The notes: generated by a model not told the origin, from the letters alone. Positions 34,360 through 42,307 are shown, numbered from the stretch's first letter. The stretch is 64,000 nt of DNA from Fibrella aestuarina BUZ 2 (GCF_000331105.1 NC_020054.1:4005477-4069476); one strand, 5' to 3'. A program made the numbers and translations.

Positions 34360-34869
34360 TCAGGGAATGGCCAGCACCACAGGCAGGAACACATCAGGGC
34401 TGAGGTAGTATTCATCTGGATTTTGGGAACGAGCAATCAGGTTCATGCTTACCAGTCGGCTGATACTGGTGCTGACCTGCTGACTCACGCCAACGTGCTG
34501 ACGTAATACGGTCCTGGCTACGCATGAACGCCCTGTACTGTGGTCATAGTTGGCTCCTAATACCAGCAACAGCCGTATATCCGCATGACGCAACGAAGTG
34601 AGTAAAGCAAGGGTGGAGTCATTGGGTGCATAGATCGTTGCTCTACGCTCATTTGTGGGGCTCACAAACGGGTTTTGCTTGTATCTGAGTGGGTGACGGT
34701 TCGCTTGTGCCACTGTATTCACTGGATTGGGTTCTACAGCCACAGTATAATTGTGCTGATTCCCAACGAATATACAGGCTGTCTGTGCTTCATCGTGTAG
34801 GATAGGGCTGTAAACAGTGTGGTGGATAGCCCACCTTATTTTTTCACACCCTTGACAACGCCTGAACAC
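34360..34869 (-). CDS. second winged-helix protein (paralogue)
   Basis: 169 residues, GTG start (start uncertain). The N-terminal 90 residues are unremarkable. From about 92, RHADIRLLLVLGANYDHSTG, then ARTVLRQHVGVSQQVSTSIS, RLVSMNLIARSQN and DEYYLSPDVF reproduce the order seen in the 115-residue neighbour (helix, helix-turn-helix, wing ending in Tyr-x-x-Pro). Probably a related replication or transcription regulator facing the control region. AT-richer than most of the window. Confidence 0.5.
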   Translation of the reverse strand: MFRRCQGCEKIRWAIHHTVYSPILHDEAQTACIFVGNQHNYTVAVEPNPVNTVAQANRHPLRYKQNPFVSPTNERRATIYAPNDSTLALLTSLRHADIRLLLVLGANYDHSTGRSCVARTVLRQHVGVSQQVSTSISRLVSMNLIARSQNPDEYYLSPDVFLPVVLAIP

Positions 34870-34941
34870 CCTACTCGTTTTGCCAATCCTACCACCTGAT
34901 AATGGCCCACAGTTATCATGATAATTTTACTATTTTATGTT

Positions 34942-34959
34942 ATCAAATAATTATACTTT
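34942..34959. promoter_or_regulatory. half site of the AT-rich palindrome family in an AT-rich tract
   Basis: TAATTATACTTT (34948-34959) is an exact right half of the 18-bp palindrome. It lies in about 75 bp of nearly pure A/T (34910-34985) that also holds TTATCATGATAA. The easily melted tract next to regulators could be an unwinding element. Confidence 0.4.
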
Positions 34960-35013
34960 TTAAAGAATATTAGCCTTTGTAAGCCTTTTTTATTGCATCT
35001 TTCTAATAGCCTA

Positions 35014-35045
35014 TTGCTTTATGTCCCACATGGGACATACCTTTG
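35014..35045 (+). promoter_or_regulatory. Bacteroidota-type promoter overlapped by a palindromic operator
   Basis: TTG (35014-35016), a 21-bp spacer, then TACCTTTG (35038-35045) matches the Bacteroidota -33 TTG and -7 TAnnTTTG pattern. The spacer contains TATGTCCCA-CA-TGGGACATA (35020-35039), a perfect 9-bp-arm palindrome positioned to block polymerase. It would drive the whole rightward operon from about 35052. Confidence 0.6.
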
Positions 35046-35411
35046 ATGCAAGCAAACGGGGAAACGCCCTGAACGACCACAAATTAACCTTCATTCATAC
35101 AACAGCATCAGCCTAGCGTAACGGAGTGGGACCGGCACCATAAAAGCCGGAGACGTAATGCCCTGACGTGATTCAGGGGGCGGTCGGTTGAAATACCTGA
35201 CCTACGGGAGACAAACCCAGCCTTAAACGAAGCTCGCCACTGAACGGCGCATGAAAGGCAACAGCGGACATATCAACCGTTGGCGATAGCAAACCATGAG
35301 CGACTGTAATGCAGCTAGAAAAGTAGAATTCTACTTTCTCTAACGGTCTCAAGCCCGAACCAAATGCAGATGAGAAGTCAGCTTAACACACTAACCAGAG
35401 TGAGCATCCAC
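35046..35411 (+). ncRNA. candidate structured RNA / long structured leader
   Basis: About 360 bp downstream of the promoter with stops in all frames. Helices visible: CCGGC-ACCATAAAA-GCCGG (about 35132-35150), CCCTGA-CGTGAT-TCAGGG (35161-35178), CGGTTGA (35185-35191) with TCAACCG (35273-35279) closing a junction, and GCTCGCC / GGCGC inside it. The 3' end carries AAAGTAGAATTCTACTTT (35320-35337). It could be a riboswitch-like leader, an attenuator, or a free phage ncRNA; no known class is recognised. Confidence 0.45.
35320..35337. promoter_or_regulatory. perfect 18-bp palindrome AAAGTAGAATTCTACTTT
   Basis: The same family as the site at 13370 but with G/C at the variable positions. It sits 75 bp before the first plausible ATG of the rightward operon, so it could be an operator or an RNA hairpin in the leader. 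Confidence 0.55.
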
Positions 35412-35651
35412 ATGAAACAGACATTCGGACAGTGGCAGAATACGGTCGATATGGAAGTCCGTAGCCACTTAGGAACTCAGGCCTCATGCATAGGCATCTA
35501 CACCTATGGCTACAATGACGTAGCAAAACGCAATGACCTTGCCCCTCACCCGATGGGGGAGCCTGACCAAGCCCACAAAAAGGGCATTCAGGCAAAGCAA
35601 TACGCCGTTCATATCGCCACTGTACTGATAAACGCCTGTTGGTGCAACTAG
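35412..35651 (+). CDS. unknown small protein
   Basis: 79 residues from the ATG at 35412 (MKQTFGQWQNTVDMEVRSHL); an in-frame ATG at 35364 would add 16 residues. Mixed composition with IGIYTYGYNDVAKRN in the middle. First ORF after the structured leader, 2 nt before the next small gene. Unknown. Confidence 0.5.
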   Translation: MKQTFGQWQNTVDMEVRSHLGTQASCIGIYTYGYNDVAKRNDLAPHPMGEPDQAHKKGIQAKQYAVHIATVLINACWCN

Positions 35652-35653
35652 CT

Positions 35654-35800
35654 ATGACTGGAAGGCAAGCCATCGAAAAGATACAGGCTCTGACTGGCTG
35701 TATCGTCTACAACCTTCTACCCGCTGACGAAGCGGGTTTTGTGTATCTGTACACGACCAATGATTACGAAACATTCAGACTAATTGACCTAAAGCCATGA
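35654..35800 (+). CDS. unknown 48-residue protein
   Basis: Starts MTGRQAIEKIQALTGCIVYN with a beta-like end (GFVYLYTTNDYETFRLIDLK). It fills the gap exactly: the ATG is 2 nt after the previous stop and the TGA forms an ATGA overlap with the next start. That packing and a normal composition support coding. Confidence 0.55.
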   Translation: MTGRQAIEKIQALTGCIVYNLLPADEAGFVYLYTTNDYETFRLIDLKP

Positions 35801-36069
35801 TTTCAACCAACACAAACAACGTTTCTGTCACTGCTCAATGTAGCGTCTTTACCGTAGACGGTGATAGCTATTTCGGGACAGCCCACTATCTGGTAGCCGG
35901 TCAGCACATCATCGTATTAGGCCACCACGTAGAAACCAACAGCGATTGGGAAGGCGATGAAGCCAACAAGGACGAACCGCTGTTCGAGGCACTACTGAAA
36001 GAAGTAACGACCCTGAAACGCCCGATTGTGGGTGTTCTGCCAGCCAGCCGAGTGGATTTCGGCCAATAA
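35797..36069 (+). CDS. unknown small protein
   Basis: A 90-residue beta-rich protein (VSVTAQCSVFTVDGDSYFGT, HIIVLGHHVETNSDW) with an acidic helix in the second half. ATGA overlap with the preceding ORF. Unknown. Confidence 0.55.
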   Translation: MISTNTNNVSVTAQCSVFTVDGDSYFGTAHYLVAGQHIIVLGHHVETNSDWEGDEANKDEPLFEALLKEVTTLKRPIVGVLPASRVDFGQ

Positions 36070-36093
36070 GCAAAGCCTTTCTATCTATAGCCC

Positions 36094-36414
36094 ATGAGCA
36101 CAAACACAACGTTCGACCACGCTTCACATTGGAAAGAGGTCGAAGCTAAAACCACTACCCTTACCCCTCACCAGCAAAGTTGGATACAGAGCATAGTCGG
36201 CAAACTAAGCGCTGAACAGGTAAGCGCCGAAAACTACACCACAGAGCGGGCAGAATACGAGTTAAAGCCCTGCGTTGCAGGTGGTAAGCTGATAATGGTG
36301 TTACATGAACATGAAGACTTGATAAAAGCGTGCCTGATGCCGGAAGCCTACTTCGAGCAGCGTCGGCAAATGGAGGCTAACGCGCTACCTACCATCACTA
36401 TAATATCTGCCTGA
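36094..36414 (+). CDS. unknown small protein
   Basis: A 106-residue protein with alpha-helices (HQQSWIQSIVGKLSAEQVSA) and an acidic centre. A short hairpin CGCCC-GATT-GGGCG (about 36440) lies in the 79-bp gap after it. Unknown. Confidence 0.5.
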   Translation: MSTNTTFDHASHWKEVEAKTTTLTPHQQSWIQSIVGKLSAEQVSAENYTTERAEYELKPCVAGGKLIMVLHEHEDLIKACLMPEAYFEQRRQMEANALPTITIISA

Positions 36415-36493
36415 CGATGATACCCGGCACGTATCGAAACGCCCGATTGGGCGTCGCAGAAGCCAAACGTTTAACTAAAACATAACAATTATC

Positions 36494-36925
36494 ATGTTTT
36501 ACCTCAACTCGAAAGTAAAGCCCCTGAGCGGCGACGACCAAGCCCTGTACGAGAATGCTGTTGCCAATGTGGACTCTATCGCGCGCCACACGTACACAAA
36601 ACGCGAATCAAGTGCCATATCGGCGATTTACCACAAGTACGTGGACAGGGTAAAACCAGCGTTATATGCGTCCTACGTGAAGAACCAGCGGTATCTGGAT
36701 AATAAGCGGCCAACGGGCGCACAGGCAATGCACGCGCTGTTAACTGCCTATTTGTACTTCGTGAACCAAGGGAACTGCACCGATGAAGACATGAGCACCC
36801 TCCTGTGGTCTGAGTGGGAGTCTGTTGAAGAAAGGCGGGAATTGTTACGGGCGATGTACGAGTACCAACCCACGATTCACCCACTTGACCTTAGTCAAAC
36901 ACTCACCACCTGCGAACCCGTCTAG
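36494..36925 (+). CDS. unknown helical protein
   Basis: A 143-residue, largely alpha-helical protein (DQALYENAVANVDSIARHTY, AISAIYHKYVDRVKPALYAS) with an acidic C-terminal half (TDEDMSTLLWSEWESVEERR). Followed by an intrinsic terminator. Unknown. Confidence 0.55.
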   Translation: MFYLNSKVKPLSGDDQALYENAVANVDSIARHTYTKRESSAISAIYHKYVDRVKPALYASYVKNQRYLDNKRPTGAQAMHALLTAYLYFVNQGNCTDEDMSTLLWSEWESVEERRELLRAMYEYQPTIHPLDLSQTLTTCEPV

Positions 36926-36958
36926 CCTTACCCAATCCTACCCATATCTGTGCCTTAC

Positions 36959-36990
36959 GGGCCTGCTAGTCATAGCAGGCCCTTCTTTTT
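36959..36990 (+). terminator. intrinsic terminator
   Basis: The stem GGGCCTGCTA / TAGCAGGCCC with loop GTCA is followed by TTCTTTTT. Confidence 0.85.
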
Positions 36991-37014
36991 CAAGCATATC
37001 TATCAACTATCAGC

Positions 37015-37749
37015 ATGAACGTTTCAGACATCACACCGGCCCAACTGGCCCGACTCACCAGCGACTTCAACCAAATGGCTAAACAGCCGGTACAGGTTGA
37101 GATTATCTCAGAAACCGCTTACGCCTACGGCACTGAATTGGCCGTATTACGGATATGGTCTAAGTACAAAGCCAGCCCTAAAACGGCTTACGGCTATTCG
37201 ACCAACCTGAATACATGGTTCTTTTCGCTGACTCTTGGCCCTGCAACCGAAGTGAGCGTTTGGTCAGACCAAATAACCAGCATCCGTGAAGCGTCTGCAA
37301 AAGCTATCCTATCCCGATTGGAGCAGGAACAGGACTGTACGCTGTACCTACTGCCAGCGTGTGAAATTCTTCACACCGATGGGGCATTCACCTACGCTTT
37401 ACGTGGGATTGAGTCGTTAGGGGCCGAACTGGAAAGCCAGATTCAGCTGAGTTACGATGATGGCTCGTTCGATGTCGTTTGTGATTTGACCGACCTGTCA
37501 ACCGACGCCCTTGTTCACCTAGCCGAATGGATTCAGCAGCCCGTTCATCCGTCTGTTGAGGCAACGCTCGATGAAGCCCTGACCGAAGCCGTTGACACGT
37601 TCATGGACCTGTATGCCGATGTCATTGCCGCCAATGGACTGGACATTAAAGCCGTGTTCGACTGGTGGTCAGAAAATGACTACAAATGGCCCCACACCAA
37701 GTTTGAGGCGCTTAAGCAAGCAATTGCCCAACGAGTTCTAGCCGCATAG
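37015..37749 (+). CDS. unknown protein
   Basis: A 244-residue acidic protein. The N-terminal half is beta-rich (VQVEIISETAYAYGTELAVL, FFSLTLGPATEVSVW) and the C-terminal half is helical (VDTFMDLYADVIAANGLDIK). Abuts the next gene (stop 37749, ATG 37750). No family recognised. Confidence 0.55.
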   Translation: MNVSDITPAQLARLTSDFNQMAKQPVQVEIISETAYAYGTELAVLRIWSKYKASPKTAYGYSTNLNTWFFSLTLGPATEVSVWSDQITSIREASAKAILSRLEQEQDCTLYLLPACEILHTDGAFTYALRGIESLGAELESQIQLSYDDGSFDVVCDLTDLSTDALVHLAEWIQQPVHPSVEATLDEALTEAVDTFMDLYADVIAANGLDIKAVFDWWSENDYKWPHTKFEALKQAIAQRVLAA

Positions 37750-38145
37750 ATGATGAAAAAGCAGACTAAACACGTTGTCGGGTACTACCACTACCCATCC
37801 TGCATTATCGTCGCCTACAACGACGTAGTAGAAAAAGGCGATTACATGCGACTGGCCCGTATGTCCCATAATGGGCGAACCATCACCTACATCAAGAAAG
37901 ACCTGCCCCCGGAAGTCAGGGGCGAAATTGAAGCCTACGCCAAGACACTACACACGCCTGACTTGTCCATCAACCTGACCATAGAGCAGATTGATAACGC
38001 TTTGAAAGGCATGTTTTTTCTCAACACAGAAGCCGTTGCCCTTTTGGCAGAAGCCCAGCGGCGCGAGTACGTGGTCATTTTAAGCGCCACCCAAGCGCAA
38101 TGGACAGACGAGGGATTGAAGAAAGCCAGAACCGAATTAGCCTAG
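37750..38145 (+). CDS. unknown protein
   Basis: A 131-residue protein starting with two Met codons (MMKKQTKHVVGYYHYPSCII). Alpha/beta with EVRGEIEAYAKTLH and LLAEAQRREYVVILSATQAQ. Unknown. Confidence 0.5.
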   Translation: MMKKQTKHVVGYYHYPSCIIVAYNDVVEKGDYMRLARMSHNGRTITYIKKDLPPEVRGEIEAYAKTLHTPDLSINLTIEQIDNALKGMFFLNTEAVALLAEAQRREYVVILSATQAQWTDEGLKKARTELA

Positions 38146-38148
38146 CCG

Positions 38149-38382
38149 ATGGGACAGCAGACCAACGCCTTCAACGTACCCAAAAGCCGGGCCACGTTCG
38201 AGCAACACCTGTTGCAGCAGGCCATGAGCCAGAACGAGAACATTACAACCTCAGTGGCCGACCGAGCCGCCGAGCAGCGCCGCCAGAAGCTGGCCGAAAC
38301 GCGCGCGAAAAAGCCAGTCAGTAACACGCCACAGCTATTCAGCGAACCCACAACCCCAACCAATCAAACCAGCATATTCTAG
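38149..38382 (+). CDS. unknown small charged protein
   Basis: A 77-residue helical, Gln/Arg/Ala-rich middle (FEQHLLQQAMSQNENITTSV, AAEQRRQKLAETRAKKP) and a Thr/Pro/Asn-rich disordered tail. Short gaps to both neighbours (3 and 5 nt). Unknown. Confidence 0.5.
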   Translation: MGQQTNAFNVPKSRATFEQHLLQQAMSQNENITTSVADRAAEQRRQKLAETRAKKPVSNTPQLFSEPTTPTNQTSIF

Positions 38383-38387
38383 CCGTT

Positions 38388-38930
38388 ATGACCCTATTCG
38401 ATGAAGTTCTACCCGTAGCCGCCCAGCCGGTTGATTACACTGGCTACAACATGGCCACCACCTATAACACGGTTAACGACGTGTTTATCAAGAATCCGAT
38501 CAGCTACACCGAAGCCAACGGGACGATCAATTACTTTAAAATCAAATGCCCCACCAGTTTCACGGCGGCGCTGATGAATCCGAAGCAGTACGCTGAACTC
38601 TCTGGCGCACTACGTGCGGCCAACATCCGCCACTCGTCTGAGTTCTATCCGGCTGGCTACTTCGATTATAAGAGTAAGGAAGTGTGGTACAGCATCACGG
38701 TGGATGCACCAGACTTTGACTATAACCTTGACGTTCGTTTGCTACAGTTCGGTTGTAGTTATGGGAAAATCAGCATTAACGGACACGTGTTTCGTATCTC
38801 ACACGGTGGGGGCTCTGGCCAAACGGATGAAGGGCAACCTACTTGGACTGAGTACACTGGCAACTGGAATATCGTCGGTCAGCCGGTCGAACTGATTCGG
38901 CTCATTCTCGCCAGCCGCAAGCAATACTAA
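38388..38930 (+). CDS. unknown beta-rich protein
   Basis: A 180-residue protein rich in Tyr and aromatic residues (YFDYKSKEVWYSITVDAPDF, SYGKISINGHVFRISHGGGS). Followed by a terminator, so it likely ends a sub-operon. Unknown. Confidence 0.5.
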   Translation: MTLFDEVLPVAAQPVDYTGYNMATTYNTVNDVFIKNPISYTEANGTINYFKIKCPTSFTAALMNPKQYAELSGALRAANIRHSSEFYPAGYFDYKSKEVWYSITVDAPDFDYNLDVRLLQFGCSYGKISINGHVFRISHGGGSGQTDEGQPTWTEYTGNWNIVGQPVELIRLILASRKQY

Positions 38931-38952
38931 TCGGTACTTCTACCGCTAACCT

Positions 38953-38981
38953 GCCCCGGCGCTACCAACGTCGGGGCTTTT
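38953..38981 (+). terminator. intrinsic terminator
   Basis: The stem GCCCCGGCG / CGTCGGGGC (one mismatch), loop CTACCAA, then TTTT. Confidence 0.75.
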
Positions 38982-38993
38982 CATTTCCAGACC

Positions 38994-39194
38994 ATGAACA
39001 CAGCGTACCTACAAGACAAGGTGGACAGCGTTCGCCAGCAGCACAAGCAATCACCCAAGCAAATGGCTGGCCTTCGAGCGGTCATCTGTTTAACGGGGGC
39101 ACACGTTCAGATACAGTACTGGACAGCAAGCGAGATTCAGCAGCGCACTATTCGCACCCACGGTCAGACTTTCAATTACATCGAACGGCTGTAA
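38994..39194 (+). CDS. unknown small protein
   Basis: A 66-residue protein with a basic N-terminal helix (LQDKVDSVRQQHKQSPKQMA) and a beta end (VICLTGAHVQIQYW). The ATG is 13 nt after the terminator. Unknown. Confidence 0.45.
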   Translation: MNTAYLQDKVDSVRQQHKQSPKQMAGLRAVICLTGAHVQIQYWTASEIQQRTIRTHGQTFNYIERL

Positions 39195-39196
39195 CC

Positions 39197-39328
39197 ATGC
39201 ACTCAATTCTTCGCTATCGCTGGTCACTGCTACGCTGGGTGCGTCGGCACTGGCCCCTGATTGAAATCGCCCTGGCATTCGCTTCTGTGCCGGTTATCTG
39301 GCTTCTGTTTCACCTCTATTATCACTGA
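39197..39328 (+). CDS. 43-residue single-pass membrane peptide
   Basis: Basic N-terminus (MHSILRYRWSLLRWVRRHWP) followed by one hydrophobic helix (LIEIALAFASVPVIWLLFHL). It starts 2 nt after one stop and ends 2 nt before the next ATG, which supports it being real. Unknown. Confidence 0.5.
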   Translation: MHSILRYRWSLLRWVRRHWPLIEIALAFASVPVIWLLFHLYYH

Positions 39329-39330
39329 TT

Positions 39331-39552
39331 ATGAAAGCACTTAGAAATCTGTTGGAAGCCCTTCTTTGGCTGGTGCTAATTGTGGGGCTTTTCATGGGAA
39401 TGGGGTACGTGCTCCAAGGCACAGACATTAAACTTCCAGCCTCAGAAAAACGGGCATTCGTTGACCGTGGCCTTATCTGGATGTACGGGACAACAGGCGT
39501 TGTAGCCTTTTTGGCAATCTGCGGTAACTGGCTTATCAAAAAACTCGCCTAA
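39331..39552 (+). CDS. small membrane protein, two helices
   Basis: A 73-residue protein with hydrophobic helices at about 9-28 (ALLWLVLIVGLFMGMGYVL) and 50-68 (YGTTGVVAFLAICGNWLI). Overlaps the next gene by 1 nt. Unknown. Confidence 0.5.
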   Translation: MKALRNLLEALLWLVLIVGLFMGMGYVLQGTDIKLPASEKRAFVDRGLIWMYGTTGVVAFLAICGNWLIKKLA

Positions 39553-39779
39553 TGCTTATGAACTCGGCAATCAAATACGGCTATTGTCCCGGCTGCGGCC
39601 AGCCACACGCTGACATCAAACTGGAAACGACGCTGTGCGCTCCTTGTGAAGTGACACACTCCCCTGAGAATCGGATGCGTGAATACGTAACGTATTGTGA
39701 AACCTACAACACGTACCCCAACCGGGCCTTCTATGAGGAATGTAAGCAGAAGTTAAGCCAGCCTCAACCCCAAAACTAA
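39552..39779 (+). CDS. small zinc-ribbon protein
   Basis: A 75-residue protein with CPGC (12-15) and CAPC (about 29-32), a likely four-Cys zinc ribbon, then a charged helix. Unknown; followed by a terminator. Confidence 0.55.
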   Translation: MLMNSAIKYGYCPGCGQPHADIKLETTLCAPCEVTHSPENRMREYVTYCETYNTYPNRAFYEECKQKLSQPQPQN

Positions 39780-39803
39780 CCCCGGCAGTCGTCGGGGTTT
39801 TTT
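39780..39803 (+). terminator. intrinsic terminator abutting the next start
   Basis: The stem CCCCG / CGGGG with loop GCAGTCGT and six T; the next ATG begins at 39805. Confidence 0.75.
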
Positions 39804-39804
39804 C

Positions 39805-40068
39805 ATGCCCGAACTCGTCAAGAAACCGTCGCGCAGCCGCCAGATTGGCCGGTTGGCGAAGAAACTGCAAACGCAGCTCAACCGGGTGGCGCAGATGAAT
39901 CTACAGTCGGACGCGCGCGGCACCCTCTACCTGACCTACGAAGACATCCCGGCCCCGATTTGGGATGCCGCGCTGGCCAAACTGCGGCCACCCAACAACA
40001 CGCCCAGCGACCAGATTGGCCACGTATTCAGCGTGGGCCGCATTACCGTTTTCTTCTGTCTCAACTAA
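39805..40068 (+). CDS. unknown small basic protein
   Basis: An 87-residue protein with a strongly basic N-terminal helix (KKPSRSRQIGRLAKKLQTQL) and a small alpha/beta C-terminal part (GTLYLTYEDIPAPIWDAALA). Possibly nucleic-acid binding by charge. Start codon 1 nt after the terminator T-run. Unknown. Confidence 0.5.
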   Translation: MPELVKKPSRSRQIGRLAKKLQTQLNRVAQMNLQSDARGTLYLTYEDIPAPIWDAALAKLRPPNNTPSDQIGHVFSVGRITVFFCLN

Positions 40069-40073
40069 TCAAG

Positions 40074-40592
40074 ATGCTCACAACAACCAACCACGTACCC
40101 TACACGGTACAACAAACACCGAAGGGACAGTATCTGACCCTGTTCCCTATCCAACATATCCACAACGGTAAGGCACTCATTAAAGCCTCCGACGAAGTGC
40201 GCCAAATGTACCCCGATGCCCTGTTGGCCGTTGAGCCAACCGTGTGCGTGAGAACCAACGAGGCACTGATTGCACAGACCGACCGGGACGTATTTGTCTT
40301 TATGCTGAACCGCCTGCCGGAACAGCTACTGGTAACGGCCCGTATACAGGCCGTGTACGGCTCAGGCCGCGCTGTTCACATGGGTAAGTTACCCGATGCG
40401 TTCTGCCCTGAACTGACGCTTTTCCGGCGCTATGAGGAACCGATTCGCGCCGAGCAACGCGGCACCACAACGATCGGTGAAGTCTTTGACACCTACCAGT
40501 TCAGTTTCCCCCCAACGCGCTGGACGGTGTTGGGCTTCGTCGCAAGTGCTGGCATCGTGCTGGCTGCACTCTATAAATTCTATCACTCATGA
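40074..40592 (+). CDS. unknown protein with C-terminal membrane anchor
   Basis: 172 residues from the ATG at 40074; the upstream extension of the frame overlaps the previous gene and is Arg/His-rich. A soluble alpha/beta body, then a C-terminal transmembrane helix (WTVLGFVASAGIVLAALYKF), i.e. a tail anchor. ATGA overlap with the next gene. Unknown. Confidence 0.5.
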   Translation: MLTTTNHVPYTVQQTPKGQYLTLFPIQHIHNGKALIKASDEVRQMYPDALLAVEPTVCVRTNEALIAQTDRDVFVFMLNRLPEQLLVTARIQAVYGSGRAVHMGKLPDAFCPELTLFRRYEEPIRAEQRGTTTIGEVFDTYQFSFPPTRWTVLGFVASAGIVLAALYKFYHS

Positions 40593-41458
40593 TTACGACA
40601 CAAACGAAAAACACCCTGTTGGCTGGCCTGTTGGCTATGGTCAGACACCTTAGCCAGCACCCATTCATGGGGCTACCTGCCCCCGACCGGATTAGCGCCA
40701 CCAACTTGATTAACGTCAGGGAGTTGAGCAAATTGATGCTCAACGGTTGGAGTGCCGAATACGCCCTCCGCATAACGCCAGTGGTCAATGATCAGCAATA
40801 TCTGCACAGTTCATTGCACTGGACGTTTCCGCAAGCCTACTACAGCATCCTGTTCACCGCGCGCGCGCTGCTACTGATGCGGGGCTGTTCTGTCAGCAAC
40901 GACGAGTTAGTAGCCAGAAAAGTGGCCAGCATGGTAGTGAGTGGACTCTACCCGCAAGGCTTAAACTACTACCTGACGGGCACCCCCCACGATTACAACG
41001 CCAAACGGCTACAGGGCGGGGCGGCGTTGTTTTCGGTGCTGACCCAAACGCGCGACAAACAGCTTAAAAAACAAGGCAATCAGGTTCAGACCAACCCCAA
41101 AACGGCAATGCGGTCACCGCGCACCGGGGAAGTATTAGATAAGCTGGGACCGGAACACTATAAGGCACTGGCTGACCAGACCGGTCCGACGTGCTTCTTC
41201 AACGTGCTGCACCGGCTGCGTATTTCCAGCAACCAGCCGAACCCGGACGTACTGACCACCGACGAGTTGGATGTGCGCGAACTACACGCCTGTCTGGTCG
41301 AGCTGGTCAACCGAATCAATCAGGTACACGAGGCCTATCTAGCCAAGGCGCTCGGCCTTGATAACTACCAGACGCTGGTGGCGGGGTTACCGGGCTACCT
41401 GAACGAATCCTTTGTCAACGAACGACTCAACACCCTTATCCCCATTCTGGCCAAATGA
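40589..41458 (+). CDS. unknown helical protein, faintly HEPN-like
   Basis: A 289-residue protein. The segment TFPQAYYSILFTARALLLMR (about 79-98) resembles the helix that opens HEPN domains. No R-x4-6-H catalytic motif is evident, so the resemblance may be superficial. Further helices with basic loops (RDKQLKKQGNQVQTNPKTAM) follow. It is coupled by ATGA overlaps to both neighbours, the latter the Rad52-type gene, so a recombination role is possible. Confidence 0.45.
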   Translation: MITTQTKNTLLAGLLAMVRHLSQHPFMGLPAPDRISATNLINVRELSKLMLNGWSAEYALRITPVVNDQQYLHSSLHWTFPQAYYSILFTARALLLMRGCSVSNDELVARKVASMVVSGLYPQGLNYYLTGTPHDYNAKRLQGGAALFSVLTQTRDKQLKKQGNQVQTNPKTAMRSPRTGEVLDKLGPEHYKALADQTGPTCFFNVLHRLRISSNQPNPDVLTTDELDVRELHACLVELVNRINQVHEAYLAKALGLDNYQTLVAGLPGYLNESFVNERLNTLIPILAK

Positions 41459-41979
41459 ACTCAGAAACCAACACCAACACGCTCGACATTCTGACCCAGC
41501 CCATTCAACCCGAAGAAATTGAGTGGCGGGTTCAGATGCAGACCAAAACCGGCAAAATCATCGTCGTCCCCTACATCACCAACCGCTGCGTGATGGAGCG
41601 ATTCGACCGGCAGTTTGGTTGGGCCAACTGGCAGAATGAAATTACCGAGATTCAGGGCGGGTTTCTGTGCAAAGTGATTGTGACCATTCCGGCCACCGAC
41701 ACTACGCCAGCCCAAACGCTGTTCAAAATGGACGGGGCCAGCCGCACCGACATCGAACCGGTGAAAGGCGGGATTTCGGATGCTATGAAGCGGTGCGCGG
41801 TTCAGTTCGGGCTGGGCCGTTCGCTCTATAACTACCCGCGCGTGATGATTGACACGCCCGACAAGTTCATTCCTGATTGGGCCAGCCAGCAGTTAGACGT
41901 ACTGGTGAAGAAGATTAACGACGGTAGTTACCGGGGCGGTGATATGGTCGTGCTAAAAGCCTCTTATGCCAAATCATGA
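41455..41979 (+). CDS. Rad52-type single-strand annealing protein
   Basis: A 174-residue protein matching the Rad52/22 annealing core: IEWRVQMQTKTGKIIVVPYI (about 22-41), VMERFDRQFGWANWQNEITE, FLCKVIVTIPATDTT, FKMDGASRTDIEPVKGGISD and AMKRCAVQFGLGRSLYNYPR. Known: such proteins anneal complementary strands coated by SSB and support phage recombination and concatemer formation. No partner exonuclease is adjacent, although the DEDD nuclease at 27678 could serve. Confidence 0.85.
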   Translation: MNSETNTNTLDILTQPIQPEEIEWRVQMQTKTGKIIVVPYITNRCVMERFDRQFGWANWQNEITEIQGGFLCKVIVTIPATDTTPAQTLFKMDGASRTDIEPVKGGISDAMKRCAVQFGLGRSLYNYPRVMIDTPDKFIPDWASQQLDVLVKKINDGSYRGGDMVVLKASYAKS

Positions 41980-42266
41980 GCGCACCACCTGACGCGCTAG
42001 TCTCGCTCAGTATGGCCCTAAACGCCAAAGCGTGGATTCAGCACCACCTCAACCAATTGCCTCCTTTGCCGCATCAGTACGTTGGTCAGGAGGCAATTTT
42101 ATTTCAATGCCCGTTCTCCAAATCGCCCCTCGTCAGCATCCGCCCCCGTCAGGGCGGCGGCTGGATCGGCGTACTCGACAACGGCCTTCTGGCCGATCTG
42201 AACGACAACGCCTACGCCATCGCCCAGGCACTCAACTCCGGCCAGTTTAAACCTCAAGCACCATGA
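41976..42266 (+). CDS. unknown small protein
   Basis: A 96-residue protein with a helical start (MALNAKAWIQHHLNQLPPLP) and a beta part with CPFSKSPLVSIRPRQGGGWI. ATGA overlap with the Rad52-type gene, so it may be a recombination accessory. Unknown. Confidence 0.5.
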   Translation: MSAPPDALVSLSMALNAKAWIQHHLNQLPPLPHQYVGQEAILFQCPFSKSPLVSIRPRQGGGWIGVLDNGLLADLNDNAYAIAQALNSGQFKPQAP

Positions 42267-42307
42267 TGTTTTTTTCTCGTAAAAAGCGGCAACGTACCTA
42301 AACGAAA

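Noticed and set aside
35041..35411. Retron or group I/II intron in the structured region
   Set aside because: No reverse transcriptase or maturase nearby and no recognisable catalytic core; left as an unclassified structured leader.
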